NCBI RefSeq assembly: GCF_040438645.1
Contig: NZ_CP159254.1
Coordinates: forward strand, 42,086 to 106,085
Source of the DNA: Mesorhizobium sp. WSM2240
GTDB taxonomy: Bacteria; Pseudomonadota; Alphaproteobacteria; Rhizobiales; Rhizobiaceae
Length of the DNA: 64,000 bases
Reading direction: 5' to 3'
The position numbers and the translations under genes are program-made. Of the stretch, positions 26,384 through 35,510 are shown one piece after another (position 1 is the stretch's first letter; each line of letters begins with the position of its first letter). The notes beneath the pieces were generated by a model, which saw only the letters and a list, made by a program, of their open reading frames with translations, did no database searches and was not told the origin of the DNA.

Positions 26384-26599
26384 AGAGGTACATGCTGACC
26401 GCGTCGGCGAGTGATTCCAATGCCCGGGCATCGAGGTAGAGAAGACGGCGAATCATGTGCGCTGGTTCATGCGAACGTCGCCTTTCGGGAAGGCCGCTTC
26501 GGAGCCTGGACAACTGTGGACCAGCGTCTCTTTTGGGGTCGACCGCCGAACGGCAGCTTTTCGCGGTTCGAATCCATAGCCGCCAGTCCGCTCGTGATG
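26384..26599. other. 216-bp gap left of the insertion sequence
   Basis: No gene is supported. It is the left flank of the IS1111-type element. Confidence 0.4.
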
Positions 26600-26602
26600 C
26601 GG

Positions 26603-26615
26603 TGGACGGCTCTCC
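26603..26615. repeat. left subterminal inverted repeat of the IS1111-type element
   Basis: TGGACGGCTCTCC; exact inverse of 27937-27949. Confidence 0.82.
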
Positions 26616-26663
26616 TCCGCCTTGCGGCTATAGTCGCTGGGCCAGAGCTGAAGGAGAGCTGAG

Positions 26664-27686
26664 ATGGACAACGTTACGACGATTGGTCTGGATATCGCGA
26701 AGTCCTTGTTTCAAGTCCACGGCGTAGATGCCGTGGGCCAGGTTGTCATTCGAAGGAAGCTGACCCGCGGGCGCGTGCTGGGGTTCTTCGAGAAACTGCC
26801 GCGATGTCTGGTCGGGATCGAAGCCTGCAGTTCCTCGCACTATTGGGCGAGAGAGCTGACCGCACGAGGTCATGATGTGCGACTGCTGCCGGCACAGTAC
26901 GTGAAGCCCTATTTGAAGCGACAGAAGAACGATGCGGCCGATGCCGAGGCCATCTGCGAGGCGGTGACCAGGCCGACCATGCGCTTCGTGCCGGTGAAGA
27001 CGCCCGACCAGCAGAGTGTGATGATGTTGCACCGGGTTCGGTTGATGCTCAACCGCCAGCGCACGCAGATATCGAACGCCTTACGGGCCCATCTGTCCGA
27101 GTTCGGGATCGTAGCGCCGATCGGGCGTAACGGAATTGAGCAACTGCTCGTGGTCATCAACGATGATAACGACACGAGGATACCGGCTGACGCAAGGCTC
27201 TGCCTGCGAATGCTCGAGGCGCAGCTCACGGTCGTGAAGGCGCAGATCCTTGAAAACGATCGCAGGGTGCGGGCGAGTGCGCGAGAGACCGAGCTGGGTC
27301 GCAGGTTGATGGAGATACCGGGGGTGGGCCCGCTGTTGGCGAGTGCGTTTGTCGCGACCGTCGCCGATCCGCTCGCATTCAAGTCGGGGCGATGCCTCTC
27401 GGCCTGGATCGGGCTCGTTCCCAAGCAGAACTCAAGCGGGGGCAAGGAGAAGCTCGGCAGCATCTCCAAAGCCGGCAATCGCTACCTGCGCCAGCTGCTC
27501 GTGGTCGGAGCGATGGCGGTCATCCGCTATGCCGAGCGGCACGGCACGAGGCGACCCTGGCTCGTGCAGCTGATGGCACGGCGAACAACCAAGGTGGCGG
27601 CGGTCGCGCTCGCCAACAAGACCGCGCGGATGGTCTGGGCACTGATGACGAACGGCGAGCGCTACAAGGAGCCGATCATCGCGTAG
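26664..27686 (+). CDS. IS110-family DEDD transposase
   Basis: A 340-residue protein. The N-terminal RuvC-like DEDD domain shows TTIGLDIAKSLFQVHGVD (first Asp), CLVGIEACSSSHYWARE (Glu) and KRQKNDAADAEAICEA (last Asp pair). The C-terminal transposase_20 domain shows MEIPGVGPLLASAFVATV and the serine motif region QNSSGGKEKLGSISKAGNRYLR. All catalytic residues are present, so it looks active. GAAGGAGAG precedes the ATG. Such enzymes recombine DNA guided by an RNA encoded in the element. Confidence 0.93.
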   Translation: MDNVTTIGLDIAKSLFQVHGVDAVGQVVIRRKLTRGRVLGFFEKLPRCLVGIEACSSSHYWARELTARGHDVRLLPAQYVKPYLKRQKNDAADAEAICEAVTRPTMRFVPVKTPDQQSVMMLHRVRLMLNRQRTQISNALRAHLSEFGIVAPIGRNGIEQLLVVINDDNDTRIPADARLCLRMLEAQLTVVKAQILENDRRVRASARETELGRRLMEIPGVGPLLASAFVATVADPLAFKSGRCLSAWIGLVPKQNSSGGKEKLGSISKAGNRYLRQLLVVGAMAVIRYAERHGTRRPWLVQLMARRTTKVAAVALANKTARMVWALMTNGERYKEPIIA

Positions 27687-27936
27687 AACGACACAAGGCG
27701 CGCGATCGCCGACGAGGTTGGAAAGGGCGGACAGGAGCTGATGCACAAAGCCGGTTGAAACCGCCGGATCAGGAAAACCCACTGGGGCCGTGCACCTCGA
27801 GTGCGAGCTTACGATCGGGACCTGAGCCGCGCGAATGGCATTATGGCCAGCGGCGCGTGAAAAGCCGCACTTACAGGTCGGATACATGGCCGCACCAACC
27901 AGCAACTGCAAAATGCTCAAATAAACCCTTGCCAAC
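27687..27936 (+). ncRNA. candidate guide (seek/bridge) RNA region of the IS
   Basis: The 250-bp non-coding stretch between the transposase stop and the right repeat is where IS1111-group elements encode their seekRNA. Short complementary segments are present, for example GCCGG/CCGGA around 27752-27767. The exact RNA ends and target-guide loops cannot be assigned by eye. Confidence 0.5.
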
Positions 27937-27949
27937 GGAGAGCCGTCCA
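27937..27949. repeat. right subterminal inverted repeat of the IS1111-type element
   Basis: GGAGAGCCGTCCA; exact inverse of 26603-26615. Confidence 0.82.
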
Positions 27950-28149
27950 TACACGGCCCCAAGACTGCCGGGCCGCAATGCCCCGATGTCGGTTGAGGCA
28001 AACTTGTCGGCGTCAGAAAGCAGACATCTCCGGCGGCAACGCTCCAGATGCGCCGGTTAACGTCTGAAGAAGTCTGAGTGGAGGTCTGCTGCGAGAATAT
28101 CGTCAAGGCCGCGGATCGCCACCGTCCATGTTAGGAGTCCTGGGCGTGC

Positions 28150-28980
28150 TTAGGTAAGGATGTCCCAGACGAACCGGACGCATACCAGAAGCAGAAAAAT
28201 CCCGAACGACGTTTCGAGCGCCCGGCGGGGCAAGGCGTGCGCCAGCGCGACGCCGACGCGCGCGGTCAGAAGCGATGTCGGGATCGTCAGGGCAAAGGTG
28301 GCCAGCGATACGAAGCCGATGGCATCAGGCGGCAGGTCCGGGCGGCTGTAGCCGGCGGCCATGTAGCCCAGCGTTCCCGGAATGGCGATCAGGACGCCGA
28401 CGCCCGCTGCTGTCGACACCGCGCGGTGGATCGGCGCGCCGTGCAGCGTCATAACGAGGTTCGAAAGGGCGCCGCCGCCGATGCCCATCAGCGAGGAGGA
28501 AAGGCCGATCGCGGCGCCATAAAGGCGCATGCCGCCCTTCGACGGAAACGCCTCGCGCACCCGCCACCCCTTTCCGCCGGTAAGAAGTTTTGCCGCGTTC
28601 TCCGTCGCGACGCCGATAAAGACCGCCTGGAACACGACCGGATCGGCATAGCGCGCGATGACCGCGCCGAGCATCACCCCTGCCAGGACCGGCAGCGCCC
28701 AGAGGCGCAGGAGCGCCAGATCCACTGTACCCTTGGCGTAGTGCGCCCGCGCCGACATGATCGAGGTGGGCACGATGACGGCGAGCGACGTTCCGACGGC
28801 GAGAGGCATCGCGACCTCGGGCTCGTATCCGAGAATACCGAATATCTCGTAGAAGACTGGCACCGAAATGGCGCCGCCGCCGACGCCGAACAGGCCGGCG
28901 AGGAAGCCGGTCGCCGCCCCGGCCACCAGAAGGGCCGCAATCAGGGTTAGGAGCGTCTGGGGATCGGCGAGTGCCTGCAA
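28150..28980 (-). CDS. TauE/SafE-family membrane transporter
   Basis: About 276 residues with eight hydrophobic helices. The two internally repeated family motifs are visible: GFLAGLFGVGGGAISVPVF near the N-terminus and GLSSSLMGIGGGALSNLVM in the middle. Members export sulphite, sulphonates or other small organic anions. The start is uncertain: TTG at 28980 follows the upstream stop directly, whereas the first in-frame ATG (29109) would overlap the dehydrogenase by 125 bases. It is the last gene of a leftward operon with the dehydrogenase, RraA-like and FAH-like genes, so it may export or import their substrate. Confidence 0.82.
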   Translation of the reverse strand: MQALADPQTLLTLIAALLVAGAATGFLAGLFGVGGGAISVPVFYEIFGILGYEPEVAMPLAVGTSLAVIVPTSIMSARAHYAKGTVDLALLRLWALPVLAGVMLGAVIARYADPVVFQAVFIGVATENAAKLLTGGKGWRVREAFPSKGGMRLYGAAIGLSSSLMGIGGGALSNLVMTLHGAPIHRAVSTAAGVGVLIAIPGTLGYMAAGYSRPDLPPDAIGFVSLATFALTIPTSLLTARVGVALAHALPRRALETSFGIFLLLVCVRFVWDILT

Positions 28981-28984
28981 GATG

Positions 28985-29848
28985 TTAGCCCAGCAGCATG
29001 CGGGTGAGGCTCGCGCCGTCGAAACGGCCAAGCCCCTCCGCGAGCGCACGGTCGTAGCTGGCTTTTGCGGCCTCGGACAGGGGGAGGGACCTGTTGCCCG
29101 CGGCGGCAAAGTGCAACGCTAGATCGAGGTCCTTGGAAAGGCCGGATATATCGAAAGTCCCGGGCTGGTCGGCGCCCTCAAGCGTATCCACCACTACCTG
29201 GGCGCGGTTCTTCAGCACGGTCGGCCCGGCGGAACTGTCGGCGATCAGGCTTATGGCTTTTTCGGCCGGAATGCCGGCGCCCTTCAGGAGGGTCATCGCC
29301 TCGGCGAGCGTTTGCCAGTAGATCGCCAGCGGCAGGTTGAGGGCGAGCTTCATCTGCGTGCCGCTTCCGGCCGGGCCGAGATGCTCGACGCGGCGACAGA
29401 GTTGTTTGAGGACGGGCCTGGCTCGTTCGTAAGCGGCGTCGTCGCCTCCCGCCATGCCGAGAAGCTGCCCCTTAAGCGCCGGCGCGACAGTGCCGCCCAC
29501 CGGGCAATCGACGAAGTCGGCGCCGGCCGCCGCTATCTTTGCAGCGACGGAGCGGCTCTCTTCCGGAAGGATGGTGGACATGTCGACCACGAGGCGTCCG
29601 GCAATGCCGGCCGCGACCAGCCCCTCGGCAACGGCGTTCACCGCGGGGGCGTCGGTCAGCGAAATCAGAATGACATTGCAGGCCGCAAGCTCGGCGAGGG
29701 CGGCTGCGATGCGTGCTCCTGCCTGGGCGGCCTCCGCGGTACGGGCAGACGTGCGGTTCCAGACGATCACATCGTTGCCCATCTCGACAAGGCGGCGCGC
29801 AAAGGCCGTGCCCATTCGGCCGGCGCCGGCAATTCCGATGACGCTCAT
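28985..29848 (-). CDS. NAD(P)-dependent dehydrogenase, 3-hydroxyisobutyrate dehydrogenase family
   Basis: A 287-residue beta-hydroxyacid dehydrogenase. The Rossmann motif GIAGAGRMGTAFARRL opens the protein. The substrate motif DCPVGGTVAPALKGQL is near residue 120, and the catalytic Lys is in QMKLALNLPLAI. It should oxidise a 2- or 3-hydroxy acid or reduce a semialdehyde such as tartronate semialdehyde. It overlaps the RraA-like gene by 4 bases. The substrate cannot be named. Confidence 0.85.
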   Translation of the reverse strand: MSVIGIAGAGRMGTAFARRLVEMGNDVIVWNRTSARTAEAAQAGARIAAALAELAACNVILISLTDAPAVNAVAEGLVAAGIAGRLVVDMSTILPEESRSVAAKIAAAGADFVDCPVGGTVAPALKGQLLGMAGGDDAAYERARPVLKQLCRRVEHLGPAGSGTQMKLALNLPLAIYWQTLAEAMTLLKGAGIPAEKAISLIADSSAGPTVLKNRAQVVVDTLEGADQPGTFDISGLSKDLDLALHFAAAGNRSLPLSEAAKASYDRALAEGLGRFDGASLTRMLLG

Positions 29849-30462
29849 GGCTCGTCTCCTTCCGTGAGTCCGAGTATCTGCAGCGTCGTTTCCCCGGCGC
29901 GCAGCCTTTCCATCATCCGTTCCTCGGCAGCCGCTCGCGCCTCGCCTGCTGCAAGCGCGGCCTCGGCGTCGCCTGCCGGCAGGACAATGACGGCATCGGC
30001 ATCCGCCACGACAAGATCGCCGCGCTCGATGCGCACGCCGCCGAGCGTGATCGGTTCTCCGATCTTGCCCCGGTCCCGCTTCGTCGTGCCGCGAATATTC
30101 GCGCCGCGCGCAAAGACGGGAAAGCCCATTTCGATGAGCCTGGCGCTGTCGCGCACGGACCCGTCGGTGACCAGGGCGGCGATGCCGCGCAACCGGCAGG
30201 CGAGCGCCATGATCTCGCCGAAGGGCCCGCTGTCGGTGCTGCCGCCATAGTCGACGACGAGGACGTCGCCGGCGGCGGCGGCTGCAATCGCCCTATGCAG
30301 TGCGAGATTGTCGCCAGGCCGGCAGGCAGCGGTAAGCGCGGGGCCTGCCGCCGCCATCTCGGGTGCAAGCGGACGGAGCGGCAGCCCGATTATTCGGGCT
30401 GAGGGCGAAGCCTCTCCGATCGTGGCAGTGCCGAGCGCGGCGAGGCGGGCGGCGAGGCTCAC
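29845..30462 (-). CDS. RraA-family aldolase/decarboxylase-like protein
   Basis: A 205-residue protein with the RraA fold: DVLVVDYGGSTDSGPFGEIM, GIAALVTDGSVRDSARLIEMG (with the R-D pair that binds substrate and metal) and IERGDLVVADADAVIVLP. Relatives are 4-hydroxy-4-methyl-2-oxoglutarate aldolases/oxaloacetate decarboxylases. GTG at 30462 is chosen because it overlaps the upstream TGA (GTGA) and gives the usual length. A pyruvate-forming step beside a hydroxyacid dehydrogenase and an FAH-type hydrolase is coherent for a short catabolic route. Confidence 0.82.
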   Translation of the reverse strand: MSLAARLAALGTATIGEASPSARIIGLPLRPLAPEMAAAGPALTAACRPGDNLALHRAIAAAAAGDVLVVDYGGSTDSGPFGEIMALACRLRGIAALVTDGSVRDSARLIEMGFPVFARGANIRGTTKRDRGKIGEPITLGGVRIERGDLVVADADAVIVLPAGDAEAALAAGEARAAAEERMMERLRAGETTLQILGLTEGDEP

Positions 30463-31157
30463 GCCACGGGACCTCCTATGCGAAGCTGCATCGGGGCGAG
30501 GCCGTCGACCGAGCAATCGAGCACGTCCCCGGTGACGACCGCGCCGACGCCCGCCGGCGTGCCGGTCATGATGATGTCGCCCGGCATCAGGCGATGCTGC
30601 TCGGAAAGCTTCGCTATGATCTCGTCGACGCTCCAGATCATCAGCGAAATGTCGGCGTCCTGCCGAACTTCACCGTTGACCTTGAGCTTGACGTGGCCGG
30701 TGGAGAGCACGCTGCAATCCTCGACGCGGGTGACCGGGCCGACCGGCGCGGAAAAGTCGAAGGCCTTGGTCACCTCCCAGGGCAGGCCCTTGGCCAAGGC
30801 CGCGGCCTGATGGTCGCGCCGGGTCATGTCGAGCCCGACGGCATAGCCGAAGATATGCTTCGATGCCTCCGCCTCCGGGATGTTGTAGCCGCCGGATTTC
30901 AGCGCGACGATGAGTTCGCATTCGTAGTGGAAGTTGTTCGTGAGCACCGGATAAGGGATCTCGCCGCCGTTCTTCACGATGGCGTCCGCGGGTTTCATGA
31001 AGACCACCGGCGGATCACGCTCGTCCGCATTCATCTCGCGGATGTGGGCGACGTAGTTCTTGCCGATGCAATAGATGCGCCGGACCGGGAATTTTTCGTC
31101 CGACCCCGTAATGTCGAGATGCGCCTGCGGCGGCGGCGAAACGGCATAAGAAACCAA
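30459..31157 (-). CDS. fumarylacetoacetate hydrolase family protein
   Basis: A 232-residue protein: RIYCIGKNYVAHIREM at the active-site lid, FHYECELIVALKSGG (metal Glu residues), GYAVGLDMTRRDHQ (metal Asp) and GDIIMTGTPAGVGAV at the end. Members cleave C-C bonds or decarboxylate 2-oxo acids such as acylpyruvates. It is first in the leftward catabolic operon and faces the rightward ABC-transporter operon across a 235-bp gap, which should hold both promoters and a GntR operator. Confidence 0.88.
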   Translation of the reverse strand: MVSYAVSPPPQAHLDITGSDEKFPVRRIYCIGKNYVAHIREMNADERDPPVVFMKPADAIVKNGGEIPYPVLTNNFHYECELIVALKSGGYNIPEAEASKHIFGYAVGLDMTRRDHQAAALAKGLPWEVTKAFDFSAPVGPVTRVEDCSVLSTGHVKLKVNGEVRQDADISLMIWSVDEIIAKLSEQHRLMPGDIIMTGTPAGVGAVVTGDVLDCSVDGLAPMQLRIGGPVA

Positions 31158-31392
31158 AGGTGTCCTCCCCTAAGTGGAATGATTGCAGCGGCGCGCCGGA
31201 GGCTCCGGCGGGGGGCGCTCCTGCGCAGAATTTCGCAGAAAAGCATCCAGATCAAGATACGAAACGCACTTTTCAGCCATTTCATATATTCTTGTGCAAT
31301 TCGTGGCAATTCGTATAGCTTGGTTGTGGGGCGCCGGCGACGTTTTCGTCCTGACCTGCACTCCAGTAACAATGAGTGGGAGGAACTGACTC

Positions 31393-32427
31393 ATGACGCT
31401 TGAAACCCAGATATCGCGCCGGACTTTCGGAAGGCTGGCGGCGGCCGGCATGGCGACCGCGGTCATCGGGGCGCCCGCGATCGTGCGCGCGCAAACCGCA
31501 ATCACTTTCGCCGTGCCGAACCCTTCGGCCCTGACTTGGCTGCCCTATTGGGTCGCAGTCGGGGAAGGTTACTTCGAGGAGGAAGGGCTCAACCCCACGC
31601 TCGAGGCAATCGACGGCTCCTCGGCCGTGCTGCAGGCCATGTCGGCCGGACAGGCGCAGATCGGGGCGCCCGGACCCGGCCCCGTGCTCGGCGCGCGCGC
31701 CCGCGGCGTCGATGTCAAGTTCATCTACAACCTCTATCCGAAATCGGTGTTCGGCCTGCTGGTAAAGGACGAGAGCGAGTTCAAGCAGCCCGCCGACCTG
31801 AAGGGCAAGGTGATCGGCGTCGGCACGGCCGACGGCGCCGAAGTGTCGTTCACCCGCGCGATCATGACGGACCTCAACCTGAAGGAGGGCACCGACTACA
31901 CGTTCCTGCCGGTGGGCGACGGCGGTACGGCGGCGGTGGCTTTCCTGCGCGACGAGGTCTCGTGCTATGCCGGCGCGGTATCCGACGCCGCGATCCTGGC
32001 CGCGCGCGGCCTGAAGCTGCGTGAGATCACGCCGGAGGCTTATCTCGGCTTCTTCGGCAACGGCATCGCGATGCTCGAAAGCCAGATCGCGGCGACGCCC
32101 GATCTGGCGCCGAAATTCGGCAAGGCGCTGGTGCGCGGCACGAAGTTTGCGATCGATCCGGTCAACAAGGACAAGGCGCTTGCGCATTGCGCGGCGGGTA
32201 ACCCGCAGGAAGGCGAGGACAAGAATTTCGCGGCTTCGCTGCTGGAAGGCGTCATCTACCGCATGACCCCGACCGAGGCCTTCGCGGCTCAAGGCTTCGG
32301 CTATCAGCCGCCCGAGCACTGGCAGGAGATCCACGATTCGGCCGTTGCGTCCGGAGCGCTCGAAAAGCCGCTGCCCGACCTGGCGGCTGTCTATACGAAC
32401 GAGTTCGTGGCAGGCTGGAACGCCTGA
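31393..32427 (+). CDS. Tat-exported ABC-transporter substrate-binding protein (NMT1/SsuA-like)
   Basis: A 344-residue periplasmic binding protein with a twin-arginine signal (SRRTFGRLAAAGMATAVIG, Arg9-Arg10, cleavage near VRAQ). The mature part is of the NMT1/SsuA type: PYWVAVGEGYFEEEGLNP, QAQIGAPGPGPVLGA, DLKGKVIGVGTADGAEV. Such proteins bring sulphonates, nitrate, thiamine precursors or aromatic acids. AGTGGGAGGA lies upstream. The ATPase gene overlaps by one base and the permease follows, so this is a complete importer. Confidence 0.88.
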   Translation: MTLETQISRRTFGRLAAAGMATAVIGAPAIVRAQTAITFAVPNPSALTWLPYWVAVGEGYFEEEGLNPTLEAIDGSSAVLQAMSAGQAQIGAPGPGPVLGARARGVDVKFIYNLYPKSVFGLLVKDESEFKQPADLKGKVIGVGTADGAEVSFTRAIMTDLNLKEGTDYTFLPVGDGGTAAVAFLRDEVSCYAGAVSDAAILAARGLKLREITPEAYLGFFGNGIAMLESQIAATPDLAPKFGKALVRGTKFAIDPVNKDKALAHCAAGNPQEGEDKNFAASLLEGVIYRMTPTEAFAAQGFGYQPPEHWQEIHDSAVASGALEKPLPDLAAVYTNEFVAGWNA

Positions 32428-33245
32428 TGACGATGATGGAGCCCCGCCCGCTGCGTCCAATGCCGATCGCACCGGAGATGCGGCCGGTCTATGAGATCGA
32501 GCGGCTGTCGAAGACCTATGCCCGCAACAGCCTGACCGCGCTGACGGATGTGAACCTGATGCTCCGCAGGGGCGAGTTCGTGTCCGTGATCGGCTCGTCC
32601 GGCTGCGGGAAGTCGACGCTGCTTAAGATCATGGCGGGGCTCCTGCCGCCGACCCGGGGCCGGGTCGTGCTGGAGGGCCGGCCGGTGCTCGGCCCTCGGC
32701 CCGATATCGGCATGATGTTCCAGCAGGCGACGCTGCTGCCCTGGAAGACTACGGTCGAGAACATCGTGCTGCCGATCGAAATCCGCAGCGGCCGCGCCGC
32801 CGCGAAAGCTGCCACCGCCCGTGCGCGCGACCTGCTGCAGCTCGTCGGGCTGGGCGAGTTCGGCAATGTCTATCCAGGCGAACTTTCAGGAGGCATGGCG
32901 CAGCGCGCCGCGATCTGCCGCATGCTGATTGCGGACCCGGCCGTGCTTTTGCTCGACGAGCCGTTCTCCGCGCTCGACGAGCTGACGCGGGACTTCATGA
33001 ACATGGAGCTGCAGCGCATCTGCGTGGAGCGCCAGGCGACAGCCTTCCTCGTCACCCATTCGCTCGCCGAAGCGGTGATCCTGTCGGACCGCATCCTCGT
33101 GATGCAGCCGCGTCCGGGCCGGATCGTTGAAGACGTTCGGATCGACCTTCCGCGCCCGCGCACGCTGGAGATGATCAACACGCCGCACTTCGGCGAAATC
33201 GTGGCGTACATCCGCAATCTGCTCGGCCGGGAGGCTTTCTCATGA
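32427..33245 (+). CDS. ABC-transporter ATPase
   Basis: A 272-residue nucleotide-binding subunit of the SsuB/TauB class. Visible motifs: GSSGCGKSTLLK (Walker A), MMFQQATLLPW (Q-loop), LSGGMAQRAAI (signature), VLLLDEPFSALDELT (Walker B) and VTHSLAEAV (switch His). Downstream MTMMEPRPLRPMP is a short extra N-terminal tail. It overlaps the permease gene by 4 bases. Confidence 0.92.
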   Translation: MTMMEPRPLRPMPIAPEMRPVYEIERLSKTYARNSLTALTDVNLMLRRGEFVSVIGSSGCGKSTLLKIMAGLLPPTRGRVVLEGRPVLGPRPDIGMMFQQATLLPWKTTVENIVLPIEIRSGRAAAKAATARARDLLQLVGLGEFGNVYPGELSGGMAQRAAICRMLIADPAVLLLDEPFSALDELTRDFMNMELQRICVERQATAFLVTHSLAEAVILSDRILVMQPRPGRIVEDVRIDLPRPRTLEMINTPHFGEIVAYIRNLLGREAFS

Positions 33246-34090
33246 CCGACGTGTCGACTACCGAAGGCGCGGATACCATCTGGGTCGAACGCGACGCCTT
33301 CATCGATAGGATCCCGCGCTGGCTCGCCATGACGATCCTGTTCGTCATCGTGGTCGCGATCTGGGATTTCGTAACGCGCATGGGCTGGGTGTCACCTATC
33401 ATCCTTCCCAGCCCGCGAGAAACGTTGGACGACCTGATCTTCGTCGGGCACAACCTGATCACCGGAGACTACATGCTGGGGGCGCTGTGGACCACGACGC
33501 TGACCGTCATCTACGGTTTCCTGATCGCTGCTGCGATTGGGTTCTCGCTTGGCGTGCTGGTGGGCGAGACGAAGTTCGGCGAGCGGGCGGTGATGCCTTA
33601 TCTGGTTGCGATCGACACAATGCCGAAGATCGCCTTCGCTCCTCTTTTCATCGCCTGGCTGGGATTCGACATATCCTCCAAGGTGGCGCTTGCCGCCTTT
33701 ATCGCCACCTTCGCGATCGTAGTGGCGACGGCGGCCGGATTGTATGCCGCGTCCGAAAGCGAGAGGATGCTGTTCAAGTCGATGGGAGCATCACGGTTCC
33801 AGACGCTGATCCGTCTCAAGCTGCCGACCGGACTGCCCTATATCTTCACCGGCCTGAAGATCGCCTCGGTCGGTGTCATGGCCGGCGCGATCACGGGAGA
33901 GTTCCTGGGAGGAGGGAAGGGATTCGGGGCGCTGATCAGGCAGGCGGCCAGCCAGATGAACACGCCGCGCGTTTTCGCGCTCATCCTCTACCTCAGCCTT
34001 CTCGGCCTGGCACTCTATTTCACCATCGCCTGGGCCCAGCGGCGACTGGTATTCTGGAATAAGGCCGAACGGCTGGGAGCGATCGGCTGA
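33242..34090 (+). CDS. ABC-transporter permease
   Basis: A 282-residue inner-membrane protein of the SsuC/TauC class with six helices. The EAA-like loop that contacts the ATPase is visible as SMGASRFQTLIRLKLPTGLPY. With the preceding binding protein and ATPase it makes a homodimeric-permease importer. A single base separates it from the GntR gene. Confidence 0.9.
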   Translation: MTDVSTTEGADTIWVERDAFIDRIPRWLAMTILFVIVVAIWDFVTRMGWVSPIILPSPRETLDDLIFVGHNLITGDYMLGALWTTTLTVIYGFLIAAAIGFSLGVLVGETKFGERAVMPYLVAIDTMPKIAFAPLFIAWLGFDISSKVALAAFIATFAIVVATAAGLYAASESERMLFKSMGASRFQTLIRLKLPTGLPYIFTGLKIASVGVMAGAITGEFLGGGKGFGALIRQAASQMNTPRVFALILYLSLLGLALYFTIAWAQRRLVFWNKAERLGAIG

Positions 34091-34091
34091 G

Positions 34092-34844
34092 ATGAGCGGT
34101 ACGAGCGCCGGCGTGGTGGAGGTCAGGAACCTGTCCGAGCAGGCTTATGACCGGATTCGCCACGACATACTGTACGGAGAATTGTTTCCCGACGAGAAGC
34201 TGCAGATAGACGCGATCTCCGAACGCTATGGGATCGGGGCCGTACCGGTCCGCGAGGCGCTGAACCGGCTTTCGTCGGAGGGGCTTGTCGACAGGAAAAG
34301 CCACCGCGGCTTCTTCGTCGCGACCATTTCGATGGCCGATCTCGAGGAGTTGGTGAAGACGCGCATCTGGCTGGAGACGCTCGCGCTGGAGCAGTCGATG
34401 CGCAACGTCGATGACGCCTGGGAGGAGAAGCTGGTGGTAAGCTACCATCGCCTTGCGCGCACGCAGCGGCTGCTGCCCACCCAGCAGGGGCGGGAAATCT
34501 CCGAGGAATGGGAAGTCCGCCACAAGGCGTTTCACATGCTGCTTCTGGACCGATGCGGATCGAGCCTGCTGCTAGGCTTCTGCTCGACGCTGATGGATCA
34601 GGCGGTCCGGTACCGGAACCTGTCGATGAACACGAATCCGAGCCGGCTACGGCGCGAGGGCGCGGCGGCCGAGCACCAGGCGATCATGGACGCGGTGCTG
34701 GAGCGGGATACCGCGCTTGCGTGTCGGCTGCTGACAGAACACTACCAGACGACCCTGGAGGGCCTCCGGCAGGTCATCCTCGGTCGGACAGATCCAAATT
34801 TGCCGCAGACACGCGCCCGGGCCGGTGGCAGTTCGTTCACATAG
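34092..34844 (+). CDS. GntR-family regulator with FCD ligand domain
   Basis: A 250-residue protein. The winged HTH is near residues 10-75 (LSEQAYDRIRHDILYGELFP, YGIGAVPVREALNRLSSEG), followed by an all-helical FCD domain (LEELVKTRIWLETLALEQSM ... EHQAIMDAVLERD ... LLTEHYQTTL) with metal/ligand His residues. It most likely represses the transporter and the divergent catabolic operon until the imported acid binds. It is the last gene of the importer operon. Confidence 0.87.
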   Translation: MSGTSAGVVEVRNLSEQAYDRIRHDILYGELFPDEKLQIDAISERYGIGAVPVREALNRLSSEGLVDRKSHRGFFVATISMADLEELVKTRIWLETLALEQSMRNVDDAWEEKLVVSYHRLARTQRLLPTQQGREISEEWEVRHKAFHMLLLDRCGSSLLLGFCSTLMDQAVRYRNLSMNTNPSRLRREGAAAEHQAIMDAVLERDTALACRLLTEHYQTTLEGLRQVILGRTDPNLPQTRARAGGSSFT

Positions 34845-35160
34845 CGGCGGAGTTCGCTACGCAATGGTGGATGTACAGTTGGGCAAGCTTAAGGATTGGC
34901 AGATCAGTCAGAACTCGCGCGAACTGAATGTCCGCTCACTTGGATCTGAAACCAGAAGCTGCCGGTCCGCTTCTGGTCCAGTGCTGACAGTCTGCAAAGC
35001 GCTCCATGTCGGTCGTTGAGGTGATCTTTACAGTCCCCAACAGCAGACGTTGCCGGAGACTATCCTAGACATCGTAGTACGCCAGATTCAGACGTCTCCG
35101 GCGAACGCACCGAATGTCGCGATCTGGCATCAGAAAGCTGCCGTTCGCCATCAATAGGGT
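34845..35160. other. 316-bp stretch of decayed sequence
   Basis: Contains repeated AGCTGCCGGTCCGCTT / AGCTGCCGTTCGCCA-like segments at about 34958 and 35129; a similar segment lies near 53597. These look like leftovers of degraded genes shared across the genome. No gene is supported. Confidence 0.45.
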
Positions 35161-35445
35161 TCAGCTTACCGGCTCACCTTCGGGTGCTCCTCGGCGGAGC
35201 TTGTCGGGAAGCCGCTCCCCCTCGGGCGTGAACTCAAGCGATCCTGAATTTATGCAATAACGCTCTCCGGTTGGCGGCGGACCGTCATGAAAGACGTGGC
35301 CTTGGTGCGCGCCACAACGCGCGCAAACGATTTCCGTTCTGACCATGCCGTAGCTGGTGTCGCGGATGCCAAGCAGATGTTCTTCGGCGAAGGGCGCGGT
35401 AAAGCTAGGCCATCCGGTGCCACTGGGTATTACGCCATGCCGAGC
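35161..35445 (-). pseudogene. msrB: methionine-(R)-sulphoxide reductase, 5'-truncated
   Basis: The C-terminal two thirds of MsrB is readable in one frame: [40 protein letters not shown] (zinc Cys pair) and [13 protein letters not shown] (catalytic Cys). Upstream, where the first zinc CxxC and the N-terminus should be, the sequence loses the family pattern and no start codon with a ribosome-binding site is seen. The remaining part ends at a normal stop. It is probably a remnant, although a short ORF from 35346 remains. Confidence 0.68.
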
Positions 35446-35510
35446 AAATCCGCAGAAGAAGCGCGGGTGGCGGCATGACAGCCACCCGCAATTCGACTTT
35501 CAACAGCTTA

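Larger units (their letters stand above)
26600..27952 (+). mobile_element. IS110-family insertion sequence, IS1111 group
   Basis: An intact DEDD transposase gene is flanked by a 13-bp perfect inverted repeat (TGGACGGCTCTCC at 26603-26615 and its complement at 27937-27949). Subterminal short repeats of this kind are a hallmark of the IS1111 group, which, unlike the IS110 group, carries its targeting RNA downstream of the transposase. About 250 bases lie between the transposase stop and the right repeat. Exact ends cannot be fixed without an empty site, so the boundaries are approximate to a few bases. Confidence 0.8.
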
